Origin: Bacteroidales bacterium
GTDB taxonomy: Bacteria > Bacteroidota > Bacteroidia > Bacteroidales > 4484-276
Reading direction: 5' to 3'
Length of the DNA stretch: 64,000 nt
Assembly (NCBI GenBank): GCA_014860585.1
Contig: JACZJL010000104.1
Location: 1 to 64,000 of the forward strand
Positions 32,912 to 41,466 of this stretch are shown piece after piece. The translations under genes and the position numbers were made by a program. The notes below the pieces were generated by a model, which saw only the letters and a program-made list of their open reading frames with translations, made no database searches and had not been told where the DNA came from. Numbering within the stretch: the stretch's first letter is position 1; the number at the start of each line of letters is the position of its first letter.

Positions 32912-34894
32912 ATGAAAAACGCACTCAAAATTCTCAGCGCCTTATTAATGCTCTCCATAACAATTTCCTGCAAACAGGAGGACGATATGGTGGATGCTGG
33001 GGTTATTCAGCTTACAGCAGCAGAGTTTGGAGGCGTTGTGTTGTCCGTCGATAATCCTGCGACGAACCTCCCGGTCAACGGAAATAGTGTGATGAAATTC
33101 AGTACCGCCATTGATACCATTACAGCCAAAACCTCAATTTCAATTTTCAATCAGACCGGACAGACAGCCGTTCCGGTTAAATTTGCTTTTACAAATGACC
33201 TTACCCAAATAGAATTAGACCCCTTATCCGATCTTGATTTTACAACAACCTACAGCCTGGTCATTACTAACGACTTAAGAGGAGTTCAAAAAGAAACTTT
33301 TACTGGTGTTACCTATACCTTCAACACCGAAAATGGCCAATTGAAAATCATCCAGATCACCTTGAATGGCCAGCCCTTTAATACCAACCAGACCCTTCAA
33401 AACGTCAATTATGAAAATATTTCGATCGCAGTCACATTCTCTGAAGCGATCCCAGGAGAAAACCTCAACCAGTTTTTCAGCCTGATCCCTTACATTCAAA
33501 CCAATATAAATCTCTCGGCAGATCAAAAAACAGTAACTGTCAGCAATCAGAATAAGCTTGATTATTACACTAAATACACTTTTTACATTTCAAACCAACT
33601 GGTGTCGCTGGATGAGTTGACCTTCGCCGGGTTTAGTAACCAGTTTATGACAGGCCTTGATCCATCCTATAAATTCCCACTGATCAGCGACGAAGAGTTG
33701 CTGGACAAGGTTCAGTTGCACACCTTCAGGTATTTTTACGATTATGGACATCCGGTGAGTGGTCTGACCCGTGAGCGGAAAGGCTCCGGTGAAACAGTAA
33801 CCATTGGCGGCAGTGGATTTGGCCTGATGGCACTTTTAGTTGGAATAAAACGAAATTTCATTACCCGAACTGAAGGCATCGAAAGATTGAACGCAATTGT
33901 AGATTTCCTCACCACAGCTGACCGGTTTCACGGCGCCTGGCCACATTGGATGAATGGCTCAACCGGAAAAACAATTCCGTTTGGGACTAAAGATGATGGC
34001 GCCGATCTTGTAGAAACTTCCTTCATGGCAGCAGGGCTGCTTACCGTTCGGCAATACCTGGACGAAAATGTAGCCTTTGAAGCGGATTTGAAATTAAAAA
34101 TCAACGCTTTGTTAAACACAATCGAGTGGAGTTGGTTTACACGCGGCGGGCAAAATGTACTTTACTGGCACTGGTCGCCCAATTATGACTGGCAAATGAA
34201 CATGCAGGTAAGAGGTTACAACGAAGCATTGATTACTTACTTCATGGCAGCTACTTCCGTTGATTTCCCCATTGAGGCTTCGGTTTACACAAATGGCTGG
34301 GCCAATAACGGCTCGATCATCAACGGTAAAAGTTTTTACGGGATTCCACTGCCGGTGGGTTACGATTACGGCGGTCCGTTGTTTTTCGCTCATTATTCCT
34401 TCCTCGGCTTAAACCCGACAAATCTGAGCGATAACTACGGTAATTACTGGATGCAAAACATGAATCATTCGCTGATCAACCGTCAGCACTGCATCGTCAA
34501 TCCTTTCAACCATGTTGGTTATAGCGAAGATTGCTGGGGACTTACAGCCAGCGACGATCCGGCGGGTTACAAGGTCCATGAGCCGGTGAGCGGCCGCGAC
34601 AATGGCACGATAACTCCAACAGCCGCTTTGTCTTCGATGCCCTTTACCCCGGAAGAATCTATGACTGCAATGCGTCATTTTTATTTTGTTCTGGGCGACA
34701 AACTTTGGGGAGAATACGGTTTCTACGATGCTTTTAACCCGGGACAGGGCTGGTGGGCAAATTCCTATTTAGCCATTGACCAGGGACCGATTATCGTCAT
34801 GATCGAAAATTATCGCTCCGGGCTTTGCTGGGACTTATTCATGTCGGCGCCCGAAACTCAGGCGGCAATGATGAAACTGGGATTCGCAAATTAA
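32912..34894 (+). CDS. GH144-like endo-beta-1,2-glucanase lipoprotein (Ig-like + PF10091)
   Basis: About 660 residues from ATG 32912; this start gives a lipoprotein signal with Cys20, whereas the in-frame TTG at 32861 lies in the terminator hairpin. Two Ig-like domains (about 30-240) precede an alpha/alpha-barrel (about 255-655) of the PF10091 'glycoamylase' family. GH144, the endo-beta-1,2-glucanase family first defined in Chitinophaga pinensis, falls in this family. Asp362 and Asp365 in KDDGADLVETSF, and Glu438 in RGYNEAL, have a spacing like that of the acidic residues I recall as essential in that enzyme. It should cut long or cyclic beta-1,2-glucan at the surface or in the periplasm. The starch-related Pfam label is misleading here. 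Confidence 0.82.
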   Translation: MKNALKILSALLMLSITISCKQEDDMVDAGVIQLTAAEFGGVVLSVDNPATNLPVNGNSVMKFSTAIDTITAKTSISIFNQTGQTAVPVKFAFTNDLTQIELDPLSDLDFTTTYSLVITNDLRGVQKETFTGVTYTFNTENGQLKIIQITLNGQPFNTNQTLQNVNYENISIAVTFSEAIPGENLNQFFSLIPYIQTNINLSADQKTVTVSNQNKLDYYTKYTFYISNQLVSLDELTFAGFSNQFMTGLDPSYKFPLISDEELLDKVQLHTFRYFYDYGHPVSGLTRERKGSGETVTIGGSGFGLMALLVGIKRNFITRTEGIERLNAIVDFLTTADRFHGAWPHWMNGSTGKTIPFGTKDDGADLVETSFMAAGLLTVRQYLDENVAFEADLKLKINALLNTIEWSWFTRGGQNVLYWHWSPNYDWQMNMQVRGYNEALITYFMAATSVDFPIEASVYTNGWANNGSIINGKSFYGIPLPVGYDYGGPLFFAHYSFLGLNPTNLSDNYGNYWMQNMNHSLINRQHCIVNPFNHVGYSEDCWGLTASDDPAGYKVHEPVSGRDNGTITPTAALSSMPFTPEESMTAMRHFYFVLGDKLWGEYGFYDAFNPGQGWWANSYLAIDQGPIIVMIENYRSGLCWDLFMSAPETQAAMMKLGFAN

Positions 34895-35003
34895 CTGCGC
34901 CAGAATTTACTCCGATCTGCGGGTATCATTTTGCCTTTTTTTGAGATCATTATTTCTGATCAATTGAATGAATTAAATTTTTAGCATAAAAATATTTATC
35001 CAA

Positions 35004-36395
35004 ATGAACATCAAAATAATCGCATTCATAATCGCTGTTACCCTGAACGCTTGCCAGCAACCACAAACACAACAGCAGCTTACGTTCACATCTCACGGAA
35101 AAGTTGATTACCCCATTACTCCAGAAGATGAACTGATGCTCGATTCCATTCAGCAGAAAACCTTTTTATTCTTTTTACACGAACACCACCCTGAGTGGGG
35201 AATCGTAAAAGACCGCGCAGCAGCATGGGCGCCTTCGAGCATTGCTTCGACAGGTTTTGGCATTCCGTGCTTTGCAATTGGCACGGAAAGAAACTGGATT
35301 ACCCGTGAACAGGCTGCGCAGATCACACTCAACATGCTGAATTTTTTCATGAATTCTGAACAAAGCACTGACACAGCTGCAGCAGGTTACAAAGGTTTTT
35401 ACTACCATTTCCTGAGGATGGACACCGGTAAACGTGAATGGACATGCGAACTTTCGTCAATTGACACCGGACTGCTGATGATGGGAATAATATTTGCCCG
35501 GAATTATTACAATATTGATAACGAAACAGAGCGCGAAATACGCCGGCTGGCTGGCGAACTATTGGAAAGAATAGACTGGAATTTTATGGACATGCCGGCC
35601 GGAAGTCAGCATCCACACACGATTTCCATGGGCTGGTCGCCCGAAGAAGGGTTGCACAACTGGGGTTGGACCGGTTACAATGAAGCCTTGTTCCTCTATG
35701 TTCTTGCAGCCGGGAGCGGGATGGAAAATGTCGAACGAAGCTACAATTCATGGTTGAGCACCTACAAATGGCAAACTCCCTACGAAGGGCTTTCACATGT
35801 GGCTTTTCCCCCATTGTTCGGACATCAGTTTTCGCAGGCATTCATTGATTATCGCGGCCTTATTGACCCGTATATGAAAGAAAAAGGGATTGATTACTTC
35901 GAAAACTCACGCCGTGCAACCTACGTTCAGCAACAATATGCCATTCAAAACCCCCATGGCTGGGTTGGTTATGATTCGCTCTGCTGGGGCGTTACAGCAA
36001 GTGATGGCCCTACGGAGATTTATAATTTTGATGATAAAAAGTTCCTCGGTTATGCCGGAAGAGGAGCTGCCGGCCCCGATTACAATTATTTCGATGACGG
36101 AACCATCGCACCCTACGGGCCGCTTTCGTCGCTGCCGTTTGCTCCTGAAATTGTGCTGCCGACAATCAGGGCAATGATCGAAAAACAGGGGGACAGCATC
36201 TGGGGAAAATATGGTTTCTATGATTCATTCAATCTTACCGCCAACTGGGTAAATGATGATTTCATCGGCATTGACCAGGGGCCAATGCTCATTATGATCG
36301 AAAACTTCAGGACTGGACTGGTGTGGGATTATGTGATGAAAGACCCGATCATTCAGGATGGATTGGCAAAGCTGGGGTATTCTTACCTGCAATAA
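35004..36395 (+). CDS. Second GH144-like/PF10091 lipoprotein
   Basis: A 463-residue lipoprotein (NAC, Cys17) with a single PF10091-type alpha/alpha-barrel and no Ig-like domain. The GYNE motif is present (Glu227), but the region matching the first enzyme's DGAD reads ELSSIDTGLLMMG (Glu149, Asp154), the version common in other PF10091 proteins. It therefore belongs to a different branch and may act on shorter, cyclic or substituted chains, or work exo rather than endo. Other family features are intact (GFYYHFL...MDTGKREWTC, HTISMGWSP, CWGVTASDGP, GIDQGPMLIMIENFRTG). It lies 109 nt after the first paralogue. Confidence 0.8.
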   Translation: MNIKIIAFIIAVTLNACQQPQTQQQLTFTSHGKVDYPITPEDELMLDSIQQKTFLFFLHEHHPEWGIVKDRAAAWAPSSIASTGFGIPCFAIGTERNWITREQAAQITLNMLNFFMNSEQSTDTAAAGYKGFYYHFLRMDTGKREWTCELSSIDTGLLMMGIIFARNYYNIDNETEREIRRLAGELLERIDWNFMDMPAGSQHPHTISMGWSPEEGLHNWGWTGYNEALFLYVLAAGSGMENVERSYNSWLSTYKWQTPYEGLSHVAFPPLFGHQFSQAFIDYRGLIDPYMKEKGIDYFENSRRATYVQQQYAIQNPHGWVGYDSLCWGVTASDGPTEIYNFDDKKFLGYAGRGAAGPDYNYFDDGTIAPYGPLSSLPFAPEIVLPTIRAMIEKQGDSIWGKYGFYDSFNLTANWVNDDFIGIDQGPMLIMIENFRTGLVWDYVMKDPIIQDGLAKLGYSYLQ

Positions 36396-36434
36396 TCACT
36401 TCAGTAGCAAATGGTGAAATAAACTAAAAGTAAA

Positions 36435-39400
36435 ATGATGAAAAATCAGGTCAACTTGAAAATTACTTTTACAGCATTGTTGTTTCTCACAGCAACAATC
36501 ATTTCGGCTCAGGGTAGAATGCTGGATGAATTTGAAAGCAAAGCCGGTTGGGATTATATCAAATCTGACGGAGTGAATCTCAATCTATCCAACGAAAAAG
36601 GATTGACCGGCAACGCAGTCCGGTTTGATTACGACTTCACCAAAGGAACCGGCTATGGAGGAATCCAGAAACTCTTCCCCATTGATCTGCCCGAAAATTA
36701 TGAATTTACCTTTTTTATCAGAGCCGAATCACCAGCCAATAATTTTGAGATCAAATTCATTGATAGTACCGGGGAAAATGTCTGGTGGGTGAGCAACCGC
36801 AATTATGATTTTCCCGGAGAATGGAAAAAAATCCGCATCAAAAAGCGGCACATCAGCTTTGCATGGGGACCTACTGAAGATCAGCATTTAAAACGAATTG
36901 ACCGGATCGAATTTACTATAGCATCATTTGTGGGCGGCAAAGGCACGCTCTGGATTGACAACCTGAAATTTGAGCCGCTTCCCCCTGAAGTTCAATCCTA
37001 TCCTCAGCCCATTCTAACAGCTACATCTTTTGTAAAGAAGCTAAGCCCTGTGATGATGACCGATGGCGACTTGGAAACTCATTGGCTAAGCAAAGGAGTT
37101 ACCAACCAGCAGGTGATCGTTGATTTCACCACCCGGCGGGAGTTTGGCGGATTGCACATCATTTGGGCAAAAGGTCTATCTGCAAAAGGTTTTGAGATAA
37201 TGGCCTCAGATGATGGGATAAAGTGGGAAAACATGTATTCCGTGAAATCCAACCAGGGTGAGGTCAGTTTTATCCGGCTGCCGGAAGCTGAAGCAAAGTA
37301 TTTGAAAATAAACCTTTTGCAGGCCAATTCCGACATGGGTTTTGGCATAGCTGAATTGAAATTTTTAGATGTAAAAAGTTCATTAACCATGAACGACTTT
37401 TTGATTTATGTTGCTAAAAACTCCCCTGAAGGAGATTACCCGCGGTATTTTCTGGAACAGGCCTCCTACTGGACTGTTTCAGGTGTTAACAATGACGTGA
37501 AAGAAGCCATGATCAACGAAGATGGGATGGTGGAGGTGGACAAGGCATTGTTTTCGATTGAACCAGTGATTAAAACAGCGAACGCTCTTTATAATTGGAG
37601 CAATGTCGAATCTTCTCAATCATTTGGTCTGAATGGAAAAGCCGGTGAACTTCCATTTGTTCCGACGGTTGCGTGGCAATGTGATGACATTAAATTTGTT
37701 ACGGGAATAATTTCAACTGGTGAAGCCAACAAAAATTCAAGGCTGAATATCCGCTATTCATTCGGGAATCTCTCCGATCAACAAAAGGATTTTGAGTTTT
37801 ATTTATTGATTCGCCCTTATCAGGTGAATCCATATTACCAGTTTTTAAATTTGGCAGGCGGGGCAGGAAAAATCAGGTCAATCATCGAAGAAGAGGATGG
37901 TGTAATTACAGTGGACGACAAAGTAGTGCTTTTACAACGGAGATTTGATCAATTTGCCGCGGGATCTTCCGATGATGGCAACCTTGTAGAATTGATCCGC
38001 AATGATTTACTGCCCGCTCGAACATCGGCAATTGACCAAAATGGTTTAGCAAATGGCGTCATGAAATATTCCATCACCCTGAAGCCTGGCGAAAAAACTG
38101 AGTTTTATGTGGTTGTTCCTTTTTATGGCAAAATGCCTTCTGATGTTAAACTGAGCAATGCGTTTGTTGCTGAAGAATTTGCCACGATGTCGGATTATTG
38201 GAAATCAAGAGTGGATCACATCCAATTCAACCTGCCGGAGTCGGCTGACCGGATGATCAATGCTTACAAGGCCAATTTGATCTATATCCTGATAAATCGG
38301 GATAAAGTTGGGATCCAGCCCGGTTCAAGGTCGTACGAAAGAAGCTGGATTCGTGACGGCGCGCTAACTTCCTCTGCGTTGTTAAAATCGGGTATTGTGG
38401 AAGAAGTGAAAGATTTCATTGACTGGTATGCCGTACATCAATACGAAAGCGGCAAAGTTCCATGCGTGGTTGACTTCCGCGGCCCCGACCCGGTTCCCGA
38501 ACACGACAGCCACGGGCAACTGATTTACCTGATTCGTGAATACTTTAACTTTACCCGGGATACGGCATTTCTTCAGTCAAAAAATCAATATGTCCTGAAG
38601 GCAGTCGAATACATCGAATCCCTCGTAGCCGAGCGGTCAACAGATCATTTTAAAAATGGCAACGACAGCATCCGGGCTTATTACGGACTGGTTCCGGAAT
38701 CTATCAGCCATGAAGGTTATTCGGCCAAGCCCATGCACTCTTACTGGGACAATTTCTTCATCATGAAAGGGCTGAAGGATGCGGTGGAAATGCAAAAGAT
38801 TTTAGGGGAAAAAGATAATTATCAGCACATCAGCAAAGTGAGAGACACTTTCAGGGAGAACCTTTACAACTCCATTGACCTTGCCATGGAAGTCAGAGGA
38901 ATTGACTACATCCCCGGCTGTGTTGAGCTGGGCGATTTTGATGCAACGTCCACCACCATTGCTTTAACTCCGTGCAACGAATATAAAAACCTGCCCAAAC
39001 CAGAGGTTTACAACACATTTAACCGTTATTACGAATTTTTCAAAAACCGGAGAGATGATAAAATTGAATGGGTGAATTACACGCCTTACGAAAACCGTTT
39101 GATCGGGTCATTTATCTTCCTTGATCAACCCGACCGGGCGCACGAACTGATTGATTTTCTCCTAAACGACCAGCGCCCTCAAGGCTGGCATCACTGGGCC
39201 GAAGTGGTCTGGAACGATTTCCGCATCCCGCGCTTTATCGGCGACATGCCGCATACCTGGGTAGGCAGTGATTTCGTCAACTCCATCCGCTCGATGTTTG
39301 TTTATGAAAATGAATATGACAATTCGCTTGTATTGGCTTCAGCGCTTTACCAGGACTGGATTGATGCGCCCGGGGGGATGTCGGTTGAAAATTTGCCAAC

Positions 39401-39623
39401 CTATTACGGTGACATCTCCTATTCAATAAAAAAGGGAACAGATCATTACCTGTTTACAATTAATGGAGATGTAAGACCCCCCGCTAACGGAATCAAAATA
39501 AGGAACTTCAACGGGTCCAAATTGCCGGCGAGAGTTACTGTGAATGGTGTGGAAACCAGTCATTTCAGTGAAAAGGAAATTTCGGTACATGAATTTCCTG
39601 CTTATGTGTTGATTTACTATTAA
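36435..39623 (+). CDS. Exported protein: CBM-like + discoidin domains + unassigned (alpha/alpha)-barrel
   Basis: A 1062-residue protein with a Sec signal peptide (ending IISAQ). Residues about 28-180 form a galactose-binding-like beta sandwich ending GTLWIDNLKFEPLPP; about 190-315 are an F5/8-type C (discoidin) domain (DGDLETHWLSKG, FEIMASDDGIKWENMYS); about 320-600 form a beta-rich region; about 615-960 a helical barrel with RSWIRDGAL (Asp641), PEHDSHGQL (Asp691), HSYWDNFFIMKGLKDA (Asp772) and WVGSDFVNSIRSM (Asp946); and the end is a small beta domain. The layout is that of an inverting clan-G/L-type glycosidase, but I cannot assign a CAZy family. Context suggests activity on beta-1,2-glucan, perhaps trimming substituents or chain ends. 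Confidence 0.7.
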   Translation: MMKNQVNLKITFTALLFLTATIISAQGRMLDEFESKAGWDYIKSDGVNLNLSNEKGLTGNAVRFDYDFTKGTGYGGIQKLFPIDLPENYEFTFFIRAESPANNFEIKFIDSTGENVWWVSNRNYDFPGEWKKIRIKKRHISFAWGPTEDQHLKRIDRIEFTIASFVGGKGTLWIDNLKFEPLPPEVQSYPQPILTATSFVKKLSPVMMTDGDLETHWLSKGVTNQQVIVDFTTRREFGGLHIIWAKGLSAKGFEIMASDDGIKWENMYSVKSNQGEVSFIRLPEAEAKYLKINLLQANSDMGFGIAELKFLDVKSSLTMNDFLIYVAKNSPEGDYPRYFLEQASYWTVSGVNNDVKEAMINEDGMVEVDKALFSIEPVIKTANALYNWSNVESSQSFGLNGKAGELPFVPTVAWQCDDIKFVTGIISTGEANKNSRLNIRYSFGNLSDQQKDFEFYLLIRPYQVNPYYQFLNLAGGAGKIRSIIEEEDGVITVDDKVVLLQRRFDQFAAGSSDDGNLVELIRNDLLPARTSAIDQNGLANGVMKYSITLKPGEKTEFYVVVPFYGKMPSDVKLSNAFVAEEFATMSDYWKSRVDHIQFNLPESADRMINAYKANLIYILINRDKVGIQPGSRSYERSWIRDGALTSSALLKSGIVEEVKDFIDWYAVHQYESGKVPCVVDFRGPDPVPEHDSHGQLIYLIREYFNFTRDTAFLQSKNQYVLKAVEYIESLVAERSTDHFKNGNDSIRAYYGLVPESISHEGYSAKPMHSYWDNFFIMKGLKDAVEMQKILGEKDNYQHISKVRDTFRENLYNSIDLAMEVRGIDYIPGCVELGDFDATSTTIALTPCNEYKNLPKPEVYNTFNRYYEFFKNRRDDKIEWVNYTPYENRLIGSFIFLDQPDRAHELIDFLLNDQRPQGWHHWAEVVWNDFRIPRFIGDMPHTWVGSDFVNSIRSMFVYENEYDNSLVLASALYQDWIDAPGGMSVENLPTYYGDISYSIKKGTDHYLFTINGDVRPPANGIKIRNFNGSKLPARVTVNGVETSHFSEKEISVHEFPAYVLIYY

Positions 39624-39642
39624 CCAATCAAAAAATTCCTTT

Positions 39643-41448
39643 ATGGAAGAACAGGTAGCAGTGGATGCCAAAGGCACGGGGAGTGGGGATAAAATACGTT
39701 TTTCGCAGTTGGCCGCTTATGGCGCCGGAGGTATTATTCCCATCGCACTCTTCAATATTGCGGGGATACTCGTAGGGTTGATGGGGAACATCAGCCTGGG
39801 TTTGAGCGCTTTCTGGCTTGGAGTTATCCTGATCATCCCCCGCTTATGGGATGCCGTTTCCGATCCATTGATCGGCCATTTGTCGGACAATACACGGACA
39901 CGCTGGGGACGCCGTCGGCCTTTTCTTTTAATCGGTGGGATTTTGGTTGCTGTCTTTTTCGTCCTGATGTGGTGGATACCCAAAGGCGAGATGGTGCGTG
40001 AATTTTTCCCAAGTGAGTCAGGTTTCCAGGCCTTTCAGCTCGTTTACATTTTAGTCTCACTGCTGTTGTTTTATACTGCATGCACCATTTTCGAAATCCC
40101 GCACGGCGCCCTCGGCATGGAAATGACTACCGATTATCATGAGCGAACCAGGCTTTTTAGTGCAAAGAGTTTCATAGGAAACTTGTTTGCCATGAGTACA
40201 CCCTGGCTGTTTGCCCTTGCCAGCATGCCAATTTTCAAAGGCCCCGGAGGCAACGAGGCCGATGGGATGCGCTATGTTTCGATCATGATAGCAGCCATCC
40301 TGATTCCGCTTTCCTTCTGGTGGACCTACAAATTACGCGAACCCGGGTTTGTCAGGATTAAAAAGCAGGAAAAGACCCCTTTCTGGAAAGACATGAAACA
40401 TACCGCCGGAAACAGGAATTTCATCATGCTCACATTGACTATTTTCACGCTGGCGATGGGTTTCAATTTCGTCAACCTGCTCGGTTCGTACATTCCGATT
40501 TTCTACATTTTTGGTGGAGATAAAGTTGCCGGCGCTTACCTGCTTGGCATCAATGGCACCATCTGGGCAGTCACCGGTGTGCTGGCCGTTTTTCCTCTCA
40601 ACTGGATCAGCCCTAAAATCGGGAAACGCAGCACCCTCTCGATTGCTATTTTACTGATGTGCCTGGCGCAACTTTCAAAGATTGTTTGTTACAATCCTGA
40701 ATACCCTTACCTGATCATCATTCCCACCATTTTGCTTTCGACCGGAATGTTATTTTTCTTTACCCTGGGGTCTTCGATGGTAGGGGATATTTGTGATGAA
40801 GATGACCTGAAAACCGGCCATCGCACCGAAGGAAGTTTTTACTCGGTGTTCTGGTGGTTTATCAAAATGGGGACCGCTTTGGCCAGTTTTGTTGCCGGTG
40901 CCTTGATCGTTTTCACCATGTTCGACCAAACCCAGGTGACTAAGGTGGATGCGCTGCAGGGCAGCATAAGGGTATTGCAAACCGAGGTGAAATCTTTGAA
41001 CGATGGTAAGGCCGGCACAGCAGATTTTGAGGAGATGATTGATAATGCACGGAAACGATCCACCGAATTGATGATTCACCTCGAAGATAAAACCCTGAAA
41101 ACCAAAAAGAGTACCGACCATTACAGGGAATTGATGGAACACATGTCGGGCGTCAACAGCAGGATTGACAATCTGAATCAGGATTTACCTCCTGAGATGT
41201 TGGAAAACGAACTAACTAAAATCGAAAAGGAAACCGTGCTACTTACACAACAATCCCCTTACACATTGTTGATGATGAGGGTCGTAGAGATCGGTCTGCC
41301 ACTGCTGCTGAGCATCTTCTCAATATTCTTCATCCTGCGCTACTCCCTGACCGAAAAACGATCGCATGAAATCAAAGCGCTGTTAAGCCAAAGAAACAGG
41401 GAAAGAGAACATGAGGAGAATAAGAAACCAGAGCCGGGGATCATTTAA
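39643..41448 (+). CDS. GPH/MFS sugar transporter with coiled-coil insertion
   Basis: A 601-residue inner-membrane carrier. The pattern after the second helix (RLWDAVSDPLIGHLSDNTRTRWGRRRPFLLIGG) and GHRTEGSFYSVFWWFIKMG are diagnostic of the glycoside-pentoside-hexuronide cation symporter family. Twelve helices can be counted. The usual length is about 450-500 residues; the excess is a hydrophilic, heptad-like insertion at residues about 427-540 in the periplasmic loop between helices 11 and 12. It is likely to import beta-1,2-glucooligosaccharides with a cation for the cytosolic GH94 and GH35-like enzymes encoded next. Confidence 0.85.
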   Translation: MEEQVAVDAKGTGSGDKIRFSQLAAYGAGGIIPIALFNIAGILVGLMGNISLGLSAFWLGVILIIPRLWDAVSDPLIGHLSDNTRTRWGRRRPFLLIGGILVAVFFVLMWWIPKGEMVREFFPSESGFQAFQLVYILVSLLLFYTACTIFEIPHGALGMEMTTDYHERTRLFSAKSFIGNLFAMSTPWLFALASMPIFKGPGGNEADGMRYVSIMIAAILIPLSFWWTYKLREPGFVRIKKQEKTPFWKDMKHTAGNRNFIMLTLTIFTLAMGFNFVNLLGSYIPIFYIFGGDKVAGAYLLGINGTIWAVTGVLAVFPLNWISPKIGKRSTLSIAILLMCLAQLSKIVCYNPEYPYLIIIPTILLSTGMLFFFTLGSSMVGDICDEDDLKTGHRTEGSFYSVFWWFIKMGTALASFVAGALIVFTMFDQTQVTKVDALQGSIRVLQTEVKSLNDGKAGTADFEEMIDNARKRSTELMIHLEDKTLKTKKSTDHYRELMEHMSGVNSRIDNLNQDLPPEMLENELTKIEKETVLLTQQSPYTLLMMRVVEIGLPLLLSIFSIFFILRYSLTEKRSHEIKALLSQRNREREHEENKKPEPGII

Positions 41449-41466
41449 TTTGAAAATTTTAAGACC

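Noticed and set aside
32912-36395. Annotation of the PF10091 proteins as starch glucoamylases
   Set aside because: The Pfam name is historical. The linked GH94 of about 1111 residues, GH3 and GH35-like genes point to beta-1,2-glucan, and true GH15 motifs are absent.
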